NCBI GenBank assembly: GCA_033002965.1
Contig: JAURVB010006483.1
Coordinates: forward strand, 1-64,000
Direction: 5' to 3'
DNA: 64,000 nt
Origin: Piper betle
Lineage: Eukaryota > Streptophyta > Magnoliopsida > Piperales > Piperaceae
The notes under the pieces were generated by a model. The model had not been told where the DNA came from. It searched no databases and worked only from the letters and a program-made list of their open reading frames with translations. Position numbers and translations under genes: made by a program. Shown here in pieces: positions 48,479-60,379 of this stretch (within the stretch, counting starts at the first letter, position 1; every line of letters begins with the position of its first letter).

Positions 48479-49136
48479 TAAATCGGAATCAGAATCGGTC
48501 TAAATCAGAAAGGAATCGGTCCAATTGAATCAGTCCAAATCGGTCATATATAATAATTTGACAACTCATAAATAAATATATAAAAATTAAATATTGATGT
48601 CATTTTGATATTATTATATATATTATATTTTATGATATTTTTTATATTTTTAGATTTTTTAAAAATATTTTGAATTAGTTATTATTTTATACTCGTGTCA
48701 GACACGAGTCAAGTTTTAATTACAAAAATGCCACCACAGTTATTTCTCACCCACGACCGTTCTCTCCCCCATCCACCCTCCTTCCAAGTCGTTGCCGCCG
48801 TCGCCACCGTTGCCGCCACTGCCGCCGCTCCCCCTCCCCCCAGACCCGACCCACCCCACCCCGCCTGGCCCCACCCTGTGCCCGCCGCGCCCCATCGACC
48901 ACGCCCCACCCTTCCAGATTGTCCCCCCCCCCCCGTCGCCCAGTCGCCGTCGTCGTTGCTCACCGTCGCCGCCGTCGGGTAAGTTTAGGTTTTTAAAATT
49001 TTAAATCCAATTTTACCCTTATTTAAATAATTAAATTAATATTATACTTAGGGCATTTTGATAATTTACCCTAAAAACGATTTTCCCGATTCACCCCGAT
49101 TCCGAATCCGATTTAAATCGGTCGGAATCGGGGTGA
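48479..49136. mobile_element. Putative inverted-repeat (MITE/foldback-like) element with CG-rich core
   Basis: An approximately 20-bp inverted pair, 48479-48498 and 49096-49115, brackets a segment that changes from AT-rich to a C/CG-rich core (about 48770-48980) and back. Inside are a 9-bp-arm hairpin (48691-48709) and, at the right edge, a near-perfect 46-bp palindrome (49091-49136). Related aatcgg words recur on both sides. No target duplication could be fixed, so the element class is uncertain. The Pro-rich open frame at 48695-48982 is low-complexity and probably non-coding. Confidence 0.5.
49091..49136. repeat. 46-bp near-perfect palindrome
   Basis: Outer arms of 15 bp (49091-49105 and 49122-49136) are perfect inverted repeats. 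They surround a perfect 14-bp inner palindrome (49108-49121). The whole can fold into one long hairpin. Confidence 0.92.
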
Positions 49137-50398
49137 CTCGGCCAAGTTGGATATCGATTCGGCCCCAAAATCGGATCGGCACGCTGCCGATCTAATTTAA
49201 ATACACTAATTTCATCGAATCGGAAGATTCGTGCAACGGTGCATCCTCCTACCCATTCCCTTAATAAAACATGTTTTTATTATGGCATATATATAGTTGA
49301 AGTGTGCCGTACTTGGACAAAGCGCTATGTAGTCGTTTTCTTTAAATTTAATGACTTAAATTACAACAACTAAATAATCATAATTTTGCGTAAAAATGTT
49401 AATTTATTGTCAATGAACTTTTCACATAGAAATAAATTGAGCGGGTATTTTTATCCGGAGTACCGAGCATGTTAAAATGAGTGATTTTTTTCGTGGAAGT
49501 ACGGTCATACTGACATAATATGTACCATAACAGGGCATAATAAGGGCAGATCCCGAGTAAAGAATGTGACTCAAAATCGTAGGTCCATGTCCCAACCACC
49601 GACCATACAGAATCTACGTCGAGAAAAACCTCATTTGTTTCTTTGGAAAAAAACTATAATTTGGTACGTCTCTTAATTATTGAATTAAATGCTACAAATA
49701 CATTATGGAATTCATGAGAAGGGATTTGATGTATCAAATGTTACACCAAAAGCAATTGTAGCAGCTCTAGCATTAGTCATAATTAACAAAATATAGTTAA
49801 ATCATTTTGATTTTATTTATTGTCAAAATATAAAATGATAGAGATGATTTTTAAAAATATTACAAAAACGTTAGAAAAAAAGGGTCTAGCCCTATCTATT
49901 TTTTATAATATTTGTCCCTCCCATGTTCCCTATCATAACTAATTTTATCACGTTTATTATTTTTTATAATTATAACGAATCGAAATATATAATAATTTTT
50001 TTATTATAACCAAACGCATTATAAATATTGCAAAGTAAAAAAGCTTCCCTCGGTGGGCCAACTCCATATCTTGCCAGAAAACAAAAACGCACAAGGCCGG
50101 TTTGTTTTGAGGCCATGGATAGGCAAGGACCCACCCACAAATCTACACTAACATGATTTTGTGGGCACCCTGGCTCGACAGGGCCCTGCCATATATCCCC
50201 GTGTCCAACTTGGTCTGCAGATGCAGAGTTAATGCAGGTTCACACTTGTAAATCCGGCAAATGAAAAGATTGGGAAATCACAAAAATCAAGCAAGGTGGT
50301 TGGTTAGCATTTAGATAGATAGATAGATTATCTAATTTTACAAATCTATGCAAAGTCTCAAGAATCAGGGTGACCAGATTTTGGATGGGGTACACTAA
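49137..50398. other. Intergenic DNA
   Basis: AT-rich sequence without a supported gene. A short (AGAT)n run lies near 50315-50330. Confidence 0.5.
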
Positions 50399-50403
50399 TT
50401 CAT

Positions 50404-52748
50404 TGTGATAACTTCAACTCTTGGGATGTGTACCCAACTCTGGGATGGGAGGTTATCAGTATTCATGCGACGTTAATGTTGATATCATCTACAGTCGTTT
50501 TGCGCACGGCCCATGTACACTCCCAACATACTCCCAACATTAATTCGATTGTCATATGCCATGTCCAAACTCTCGACGGCATTGGCCTCCCATTGCACAT
50601 AATAGATGTCGCTGACTTGATTCAAGGTAGAAATTTTTGCCTATTTATCAATATCTATGTAGCGTATTCTCCTCCTGGGAACACCAGCCTTCCACAAGTC
50701 ACGCCTCTCTCGACAATTCCTACAAGAGACGGAAACTAATCTTGTTGTCAATACCGCTATGTACCAACACGCCCAGCACAACACACCCTGTTGACTACCT
50801 AGACAGCAATGCCTCATACCAGGTACCGATCACCAAACAACACACCGTAGCGCTACACGCTGTAGCGCTCGCCAAGTCTTGTCGCTCAACGTCCCAACGC
50901 ACTGGCTACCCACTACTGGCACAAGTACTACTACCTGTTCACGGTATTGCCTCAATCCTGGAATCCTTGGATTGACGCCCAATGCCAAATATCGACGCTG
51001 ACACAACTCAATTATAGGAACTCCATCCCAACCTTTATTTAAATTATAAACAAAGGACACAAGTAATCCCACCCAGACTACTTGTCGGCTATGGACATGC
51101 AAACCCCACGCCGAATCTCTCAACCTCGCTTGAGAGACCGTGAGAACACCCTCACTTAGTCCTCACCCTCAACCCTCCAGTCGTCCCCATTGGATCAACT
51201 GGTTACATGCAATTTTCTCAACTAGTATATGCAAAGGGGTTGACAAGAACGTAAATTGTGTAATACCTCGATCCCGGTCGACTTGACTGATCCAGCAGTC
51301 CGCACGTGAAGACCAATCCTATTCCAAGGATCGACTGCAACCCTTCACCGTCTCCCTACCTTGATCTCGGTATGCTTCTCTCCATGGAAACCTCAACACA
51401 ACTCTTTCCAACAGTTCTCTCCTCTACCAGACATCCTTCTTTTTTTTTCCCATACAAGAGGCCGTCCCTTATATAGAAAACCCTAACTCGTGTTCACCAA
51501 CTCCGGATAAACCCAAATTTTCCTCGTAATCTTTATCTCCAAAAGATCACCTAAGATTCACCACGTCCTTATCCTTAAACCTGATCATGTCCATGATATT
51601 CCCCATGGCTTAGGCTTATCTCCAACTTGAGTTTGTTGCAACATTGCTCGTGCCTGGAATATCAGGATCCTCTCAATCCGCTCCTGCCTTCTTTCCACGA
51701 AGCTTCCTCCAAACCATCAGCTGCACCGCTAGTTCAACCATCTCGCCTGCTGGCTCGACCCTAGCAAACACTCGGCCACAAGATTAACCTCTTAGACGCT
51801 TCCAGCAGTTTTCGGCTCCAAGACCGGCATCCATCTACCGCTGCAAACTCCAGCATCCAGTGCCGCCACACACGTCGACACCCAGTGCTGCAAACGTCGG
51901 TACCAGATCACCGCTGGACATCACTACCGCCAGTAACCAAATACCGCTCCAAACACCGGTATCTGTATACGGCTACAAGCTTGCACCGTGCGTTCCAGCA
52001 TGCCGCTATTTTGATCGGCACGCACTTGCGCGCTCGCTCGCGCTTGGGCACCAGCGATCACACGCTAGCGCCCACACCAGTGCCCATGCCGCTCGCCTGT
52101 GCCGCAACCCAGTACCGGTATTTTGCTTGGTACTGCCCGGCACGCTGCTCGGCAATCCTGTGCTGCTCGGTATGCTACTCGGTAGCCAGATCGGTATTCT
52201 GCTCGGTACGCTCGGTTGCACCCAACCTCGCTCCGCCGACGTAAACACCGACCTACTCGTGACGCCTAGCCCTGGTGCTTGATCACCAGCACCCAACTAG
52301 CACTCCATATCACGAACCAGCACCATCTTGAGGTTCTTGGACTCGACCACAGCCACATGCCTGGTACACCATATACCACTACATATGCCGATACTTGCTG
52401 TCTCCTGACACTTGGCTCGACAGCTACGTGCACCATGGTCCGACTACCTGCAACTATAACACGGTTAGTGTATGGTAAGTTGTTTCACCACGTGGATAGC
52501 ACCAACTATCCATATTTGGATGCGGGATGACTAGGAACAACCGCCAAACCCTAACTCCGGGTGCATCCTAAACTCAAGGCTGTAACAGTAGACATACTTA
52601 GACATGGCATATGATATGAACGAATAGCTGGGTTAATGCTAGAAACTAGGCATAATACCTAATAGATCACAAGCCGATATTCATCGTGCGCCTACATGTC
52701 ATGAGTTCCTAGGACTTGATTACGTTCCTTGAAAATAGGCCTCTCACA
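50404..52748. mobile_element. Candidate solo LTR, 2345 bp
   Basis: The segment begins tgtgataact and ends ctctcaca, giving TG...CA ends and a 5-bp terminal inverted match (tgtga/tcaca). Identical 5-bp flanks, ttcat, at 50399-50403 and 52749-52753 fit an LTR-retrotransposon target duplication. The interior is C-rich, non-coding, and contains a TATA-like ttatataga near 51470. No primer-binding site or polymerase lies on either side, so a solo LTR is the simplest reading. The boundaries were found by eye and a chance match is possible. Around 51870-52210 short taccg/ctcggta words recur as a degenerate repeat. Confidence 0.55.
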
Positions 52749-52753
52749 TTCAT

Positions 52754-53762
52754 GTGTGCCATACATGGATATATAATAAACGATAACCCCTTTTTCACGA
52801 GCCTCATTCAAATGAGCCCTTTAATAATGAAAGATTATCCCTTTATTTGTGGAGGAGAGATAAAGAGAGAGAGAGAGTTGGGAGACATCACTCATCCTAA
52901 GGTCACAAGGGGCTCATTTTAAGTGAGCTTGACAAAATACAAAGTTTTACGGTGGGTGGTAACCAACAATGAGTATTATGCTCAGGGGCAACAGACTTTT
53001 TATTTATTTATGGTGGGTGATAACCAACCATTATGATCTGTATCACAGTTTTAAATTTTTTTAACTCATAAAATTCTTCGAGACGACTCTATTTTATTGG
53101 TTCTTAAATCAAAGATATTTTATTGACAATTTTTATGATTGACTTTTCGAGTTTCTTTTGAGTCTCTTTTAAATTATGAAATTTTTAAAAAATAAACTAT
53201 TTCTTTTTAATTTAATTAAAATAATATTTAAAGTAATACAAATTTAATATTTGTCAACATCAAATCTCAAAAAGAGCAATTAATATCTCTTAATTTGATA
53301 TACTTTCTTACTTGTAGGAATGAAAAATTATTATAAATAATTCTGAATTGGCTTCTAGTTGTCTCCGTGTCATAGTCCATCGAGTCAAATTTGAGTTCCA
53401 AATTTTTAAACTATGACATGTATTTTTATTTTATATTTTCTTCTTTTTTCCCATTAATTGTCTCAAAGTAAAATTAGCCTACTAAGGGGTAACGCCTTCT
53501 CAATAGGCACTAGAAAAGCTATACTTGACCCAATTTCCGACATAAGAGAGGGAATGCCTAATTTGTCGCAGATCGGTACAACATCACTTATCCGAGTGTG
53601 CAACGGCTTTTACTCATATGTCAATTGGGCTCTCCAACGAGGCAATTATGACGATTGTTGTAAGGGTGTTAAGAGATTTTTTACCTTGACCTCATTTCCA
53701 AGGCACTCCAGCTCCCCACTAATTAATTTGTTTATTCATCAATGAACCTTGTGAAATGTGAA

Positions 53763-53794
<32 letters not shown>

Positions 53795-53871
53795 TTCAAT
53801 CTGATCAGTGATTGGATTGTTAATAGGTGTCTTTAAAGACATCCAATGAAGAAAATGCTCTATGAAAGGAA
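52754..53871. other. Intergenic DNA between transposon insertions
   Basis: AT-rich DNA holding a small inverted-repeat structure (52801-52929), a GA run near 52866-52878 and a TA run (53763-53790). The open frame at 53458-53745 has no recognisable domain. Confidence 0.45.
52801..52929. repeat. Small inverted-repeat structure
   Basis: The arms gcctcattcaaatgagccc (52801-52819) and ggggctcattttaagtgagc (52909-52928) are imperfect inverted repeats about 90 bp apart. The left arm is itself nearly palindromic. It could be a tiny MITE, but no target duplication is clear. Confidence 0.5.
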
Positions 53872-54465
53872 ATAGATCATAGAAATTTGCTATGGTGCGC
53901 TGCATTAACGAGAGCCGTTGGATCAAAATCCAGCGGCTCTCATTCAATCCACCCACTAACAAGTTTATAGACCCGTCTACCCGTCCGACGGACCCGCCGG
54001 ACCTGCCCTCCCGCCCGCGACCGCCCCGCCCCTCCCGCCTGCGACCGCCCCACTGCGGCCTCGCCGCCGCCGCGGCCTCGCCCCCTGCCGGCGGCCCTGC
54101 CCTCCACCCCCCTCCCCCCACCCGGCCACAGCCCGCCGCCGTGGTCCCCGCCCTCGCCGGCACCCTGCAGCTGCCGCCAACCCCCCCCCTCTCTCCGCCA
54201 CCGCCAGATCTGCGCCCCTCCGCCCCCTGCTCGCCCCCGGCTGGCGCCCCGCCAGTGGGGGTTGGCGGCAGCTGCAGGGTACCGGCGAGGGCGGGGACCA
54301 CGGTGGCGGGCTGTGGCCGGGTGGGGGGAGGGGGTGGAGGGGCAGGGCCGCCGGCAGGGGGCGAGGCCGTGGCTGTAGGCGGCGAGGCCGCGGTGGGGCG
54401 GTCGCGGGCGGGAGGGCAGGTCGGGCGGGTCTGCCGGGCCGGTCCAACAGTGGGTGGGGTGGGTG

Positions 54466-57464
54466 TGTAACACCCCAAATCCGGTTCACACTCGTGAACC
54501 AAACTGGCATGTTACAGGTCCCGGTTAGGTCAGCTAGCCCGAACCTAACTCGTGCGGATCCAATCTCGGCGTCTTAAGATGAAGATACAACTCGTAATGC
54601 ATGGATGAATACACAAACCTAACATGGTACTACATGAACGACATGCAAGTCAGAGTACACACCAAACAATCCCGATAAAAATTAATAAAAGTTTTGAAAC
54701 ATAACGGACAGAATTTCCCCTAAAAATGTAATTAGGGGCCACCCTGTCAAATATACATATAAAAATATATGTAACCAACTATCAAATAATTTCATTCACA
54801 CAGAATCTAATCTACTATACACTCATGCTGAAGCTTGGGTTTCAACCCATCATACTTTTGCTGCGCTACTCTGATCATTTCATTTCATCTCATTGTCATG
54901 CCTCAAACATTTACTCATAGCATGTTTATAAAATAATATAAAAAAAAACATTAAACATTCAATCACCCAATGTGTGTGTGCAGAAGACCTTATTGCTCCT
55001 CCGTCCCGGCCGGCACATCCATCTCGTGCTCATCATCTACATATATATAAGAAAAACGTCAGTAACAAGCGTTACTGGTCCGAAAAGAAAATAACTATAG
55101 CAAACTGGCTATGAGAGCAAACTCTCATATGAAAGAAAACCATATACTTCCTCAAGAACACTCTGAAGGGCACTACTGAGGAGCCACTGGGCTGCAGACC
55201 CGGTAGCATCCCGAACTTACTGCTCTGCTGCTGGTACTGTGCTACTCTCAGCACTTCTTTTTCAGTACTTCTCGTGAAACTTTATCCTAAGCCCTCTCCT
55301 TACCTCCATATTTCTCCTGGCCTTGAGCACGAAGGCCGAGTACTCTCAGGCAGTCGCCTTTAGTACCCTTTGAACCACAAGTCCGGACATGCGCTGTACT
55401 AAACAGTACCCGTAAACCTCCACGTTCTCCGGGTGTGAGGAACTCAAACGCGGAGTTGTCAGGATCCCTCGGGAATGGAACAGTCCGCTGGCACTAATCC
55501 AGAGCCCGCTTTGACTGTCACGGCATCCTCTGCATGGTACGTGCAGTCGGTTTCTCCATCTCTCGTCTCACTGAAAACTCGATAAAACTATATATATAGG
55601 CCTGGGAAGGGATTCATATAATAGGCCCGAAGGCAACTTGTGGTGGATCTTGTTTTCGAAATCATCCTCGAGGGATCTCATCCTCGAGGGGTTATTAATC
55701 CGGAAAATATTCGGTTAAATGACCCGAGTTAAGTGGGATCCAATAAAACACCACTTAACCCGTCCTGCAAATAATAACATAAACATACAATAGAAAAGCG
55801 TAAAACAAGACGAGTCCTAAACGGACCTGGTAGAAGCTCCAAGCGTGTCATCGCGCCTAGGCGACGAACTCCTACTCCGTACCTACACATCAAAACTAAA
55901 CACTAACGCCCGCTAACTAAATGATGCATCAAACTCAATAACATCACAATCACAATGCAAGCATCCATCAACATAACAATCAGAAAATCATAAAACTAAT
56001 TAATCCTAGCTCATCCTATTCATACTAATTTTATTATATTTTCCTAAGTTACATTACTCGATTAGCATGCTCAACTCGATCTACCTCATTAGATTACTTA
56101 TTATTCATTCTCCCTTAATCTCATCATACAACTTATCATTTCATCCCTAATTAGTCATTAATCACCTCATGTAACTTATCACTATCAATCACATCAATAA
56201 ATCAATCCTACAATAAATCAATCCTAGCATGCCGTGCTAGCACTCATCATCAATTTTAAATAAATCGATCGGAGGTAATTATACCTCACGTCGTCGGCGA
56301 TCGGCGACGGCTAGGGTTCTGCCGCGCGTCTCGGAGCTCAAATTCGGCGCTCATCGGCGTCCGAAGCTCGATCGGGCTCCACTGGGCGAGCCCCGCGGAA
56401 GATCCGGTGAATTCTGGCGAATTCCAGAAATTCCGATTTTCCGGCGGTTTTCCGGCAGCTACTGGCGGTTTTCCGGCGACTTCCGGTGGTTTTCCGGCAA
56501 CCATCGCCTACGGCGTCTACTGGTCGGAAAGGGGTCGTGTTGGGTACCCTCGGAACCGGCTCGACGAGCCCGACTCATCTATGAGGTCGACACAGCCAAT
56601 GGAGGTGGCGGCTCGCCGGAAAATGCATAAAACAGCTCCGGCGCAATGGGTGGCTAGATCCGGCCGGCTAGGGCGGCGATGGCCTCCGTGCCGGTCGGGG
56701 AGGGTCGCTGGAGGGCTGAGGGTGCTGAGGAAACCTCCTGATCATGGCGGCGACGATCACCGGCGGCGCGATCGCCAACGGAAACGCAACGCGGCGCGGC
56801 GATTGGCGAGGCGTTCCGGCGTCGCGGCGGCCACATGGTGGCCGGACCTGGTCGGGGCGGCAGGGCGACGCCGTGGCCGGGCTGGGCGGCGTCGATCGGC
56901 GGCCAGGCGGCGCCGGCCGTGGCGGCGGTGGCGCGCGAACAGGGGCGGCGCGGGCGAGGGTTTGGGCGCGGGGGAAGAAAAAGTCGGGGTGAAAATGGGT
57001 GGCAAACTCGTAAATAATACTTGACTCGTCTCCGGCTCGAGTTAAGTATCATAACTAACTCGTATTAAATCCTAAAAAAAATTCATAAAAATCGGGAAAA
57101 ATCCCGTAAAATCAAACAACACCAAAAAAATTATAATGGTATGCTCTAGAACTATCAACCCACCCAAACTGCCCGAACGCGTCCTAACGCGGTAAACGGC
57201 CTAATACTAATTCTACGATCCACTATATATAAAAATAAAAAAAAAAATGACTGGCATACTCTCATATATCTGATAACTCATTCTGTTCTGCTGTGTTCAT
57301 GACGTTATCATCATATACTTGGGTACGCATGACCCTCATAGCTCATACACGCGACTGGCATCGGCTCGGTACACGTGTCCTGAAACTGACTCAACTCGAA
57401 AAAAATAACGGTCGACCCGACCGGTTCTAAATATAAAACCCTAACTCGAATCGTGGGTTTTACA
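54466..57464. mobile_element. Solo LTR, about 3.0 kb, nested in the foldback element
   Basis: The insert begins tgtaacacccc and ends gggttttaca, so it has TG...CA ends with a 5-bp perfect inverted match (tgtaa/ttaca). It is bracketed by 5-bp target duplications, gggtg, at 54461-54465 and 57465-57469. No primer-binding site, polypurine tract or coding domain is present, which fits LTR-LTR recombination leaving one LTR. The tgtaacaccc start and the length fit plant Ty3/gypsy elements of the Tekay/Del type, although that family call is inference. Open frames in the GC-rich right third (about 56280-57000) are unlikely to be genes. Confidence 0.85.
56443..56505. repeat. 21-bp tandem repeat, three copies, within the solo LTR
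   Basis: Three 21-bp units (56443-56463, 56464-56484 and 56485-56505) share the core ggttttccggc. They lie in the GC-rich right third of the LTR. Confidence 0.85.
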
Positions 57465-57576
57465 GGGTGGGTGGTTTGATTGTGGGCCGTCGGATCAAGA
57501 TCCGACGGCCCACGCAAGGTAGCGCATTGGCGCTGCCAAAATAGGGCAGCGCACTGTAGCGCTGCCATAGATCATA

Positions 57577-60379
57577 TGCTAAGTGGAGGAATCATGTACT
57601 CACCATCTTTTTTTACCGAGCCATAGTCCAGATCTTTCATAGCATAAGAACAATGCTTTACTTACGTTGCTTATAAAGTAAAAGAAGCCCATTAATATAC
57701 ACACTGCAGCACAAAAATTAGATCAAATAACTACACAACTGGCTTCTCTGTAGTGTACTACAATAATACCATCAACTACTACTGTTATCTAAACGCATCT
57801 TTTCTAGGCCCCATCCGAGTAGTTCCACTCATATAGTACCATGCAATAAGCTACTCAAATTGATTAACTCAACAAGTCTTAGTCCCCACTACAATTTCTT
57901 GTACTTTGATTACATGCTGGGACACATTACTTTCTCAGCAACTTCCAAATAGAAAACGCTAGTGAAATTGATACCCTTTAATTACCACTTACCAATGTAG
58001 TACTATCAGGGAGATGAAAATAAAATTTGACTAGATCATAAACTCTTCCTTTGTAAGCAAAGCACGTTAGACCCTCTAGAGTCCCTAAACTTATATGCGT
58101 TCTATAGTATTCAATCATTTTATCTCAGCTTTTCCTCTTTATCAATGAGGATTAATTAACGTCTGTGCTGTAGGTTTGGCCCCATAAACAAAAGAAACCA
58201 TGAAGCCACCTAATATGTCCAGCAGATGAGCCTAACATGGAGGTTGCCATTTGGACTCTTCTGTCTTTGTATGTCGCTCTTCATTGTCCATTTCTCAAAG
58301 CTAATATGTTCTAAGTGGAGAGGTAGAGTCTTTGAATGCAGATGCATAATTATTCTTTAGTAACATTATTATAAAGGTGTCATCTTTGTGAGATTCTTCT
58401 AGGCAACCAAGGTCAGGCTTATAGAAAGAGCTAAAGACTGCCGTGTGAACAAGGCCAAAGGGTAATTCAAGCCAGTCCATTCCCATCTTTTGGTATATTG
58501 ATGGCGAAGATGTGAACTTGACTTCTGGGGCAGGACGCCTCTTTACTAGTAAAGAAGAAATTTCCCATTGACGGTGTCAGCTAATCAATTGCTAGAACTT
58601 GGAAACAGTCTTTGGTTTTCTAGCAAATGAAGTTTACCTACTTAATTTCAGCCATAAAAAAACCCAGGTTTTTTTCTCAAGCAAATAATACCTTGAACTA
58701 ATTGTGAACACAGAAAATTAATGTTGATCATATAATAATTTAGACACTGATTAGTATTCATTGTTGATACAAATTATAATAAACGAGTGGACATATGTTC
58801 ACGGGTAATGCGTACAAATCAAGGTTCTCGAAAATTTTTAAATGATGACTATTATGCAACAGGAAAGAAGAGAAAATGGTTTATGGTCGTTATAATAACA
58901 GTCGGGAATCGGCAGAGACAAAGGGGTTAGTGGAGTTGCAATCTTGGAGCTATCTGGATTTATGTTTGGCAATGGACCTGCACTCTGTACATCGTTTCCT
59001 ATGAAGTCCTAATCCTCCAGTTATACGGCTGACTTCTGAGGTAAAAGCCGAAGACAGAAATGGTGGTCGTCGCGTTGTAAATCGAGTCGAGCTTTTTCAG
59101 ACCAAATGAGACACCAAACCAGCTAGTGGGAATTTGAAAAGGTTGAACTTTTTGATCCCCATATATAGACCTATTGGAGAAACCATTAAAAATCTTTTGA
59201 TGATATTCCACACCTAATGACACAAAATGGCCATTAAATCGTTTTTCTTGTTAATGTTTGAGAGATAAATATATATTTATATGTCATACATCTACGTACA
59301 AATTAGGTAGATGATCTACATTGCAATGACTGAAAGATGTCTTTAGATAACCAGATGATTTAACATAGTCGATGAACATATAATTAATCGAATGATTCAT
59401 TTCGTAATAATTTGACAACTATTTTTTATCAAAATAATAATTAGGTGATCTACCTATATTAACTGAAAGGCATTAAGCAAATAGTTTATAACGTAATAAC
59501 GGGATGATCTTTAAGTAACTGAATGACCTATGTATAATATAATTAAATTAAATTAGTAATTTATCTTTGTCCAACAATTAGATGATTTTTATGGGGATAA
59601 TTGGATTATGTATGCATAATAAAGATATACGTAAATAGTTTATTTATATTTTTGAAATTAACGTCAAAGATTAAGGAGTAATTTGGGATTATATTATGGG
59701 ACGTGGCTGAATTTTTTCCGAGAATTACAGGATGGCCATGGCATGGATGGCTCATTAATGCCCCTCTTGATGGGGATGGTGCCCATGTCCCTCTATCCCC
59801 CCAAAGTAGAAGTCAAGAGGCCCGCCATTAGAGTGGAGGCAGAACGAGTTCTAAGTGTTCCGCAGTTCAAGTTCAACACCTTGGTAAATGGAGACCATCA
59901 CTGGTCCATGTGAAGCACGCATATTAAAAAAAAAGGGTGGAGTTGTAAACAATGGAGGAGGGCCCTGTAGGAGACTGTGGGAAAGACCTTCAAGGGGACC
60001 TCAGTATTCAAGGACTGAGCCACTCCCACTGGGAGCTGGTAGCTTTACCGAAAGCGGGAACAAAAGTAAACTCCTTGATTCCCTCCATATCGGTCTCACC
60101 ACTTCATCTCTCATCTCTCAGTCTCCCTTTCTGTCTGCAAGTATTTCTGTTTAGCTGCTTGCTCGCTTCCGTTCTTAAACTGTCGGTGGAGTTGAATTGC
60201 TTGACCATTTTGAAGATCTGGGTTTTGTTAATGCAAGATAGTAGAAGTCTGGGATTTGGGTTGTGTGAGCTTGCAGTAATGTTCTGTCACTGATCTTGAA
60301 GAGTTGCAATACCGCATCTTCTAGTGGGGTACTACATGCATCATATTATCTTTTCTGGTAAGTTCGTCTGTAAAACAAG
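57577..60379. other. Intergenic DNA and probable 5' leader of the DUF547 gene
   Basis: No gene is recognised up to about 59900. Open frames at 58301-58486 and 58999-59223 (minus) and 59683-59913 (plus) lack family features. From about 60070 the sequence becomes C/T-rich, and a splice-donor-like ctggtaag at about 60357 suggests a non-coding first exon of the DUF547 gene. That exon is inference. Confidence 0.45.

Larger units (their letters stand above)
53882..57566. mobile_element. Mutator-like GC-rich foldback element, interrupted by a solo LTR
   Basis: A GC-rich element of about 680 bp carries a 3-kb insertion. Its flanks are identical over 10 bp, atagatcata, at 53872-53881 and 57567-57576. 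This is the 9-10 bp target duplication expected of Mutator-superfamily elements. Near the ends, 53889-53903 and 57546-57560 are inverted repeats matching at 13 of 15 bases. Inside are a left hairpin at about 53911-53940, a long foldback (arms about 53985-54190 and 54245-54440) and a perfect 15-bp hairpin at 57482-57496/57499-57513. No transposase is encoded, so it is non-autonomous. Long open frames over it are Pro/Arg/Ala/Gly low-complexity by-products. Confidence 0.8.

Noticed and set aside
48695..49004. Pro-rich open frames
   Set aside because: A C-rich low-complexity core of a repeat-like element, mirrored on the other strand.
51860..52296. Open frames of 140, 119 and 96 codons
   Set aside because: They overlap in several frames within the C-rich candidate LTR and have no domain features.
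53732..54510. Open frame of 256 codons (minus) and overlapping frames
   Set aside because: Same cause: a GC-rich inverted repeat gives mirrored Pro/Arg-rich frames. No domain, start context or splice pattern supports a gene.
56407..57052. Open frames of up to 205 codons in a GC-rich stretch
   Set aside because: They lie within the solo LTR, over a 21-bp repeat and GC-rich low-complexity sequence, and are low-complexity on both strands.
54466..57464. Possible full-length retrotransposon
   Set aside because: Only one LTR-like unit lies between the target duplications, with no primer-binding site, polypurine tract or polymerase.
59683..60293. Open frames upstream of the DUF547 gene
   Set aside because: No homology recognised; they overlap the probable leader of the DUF547 gene and are not in frame with its first coding exon.
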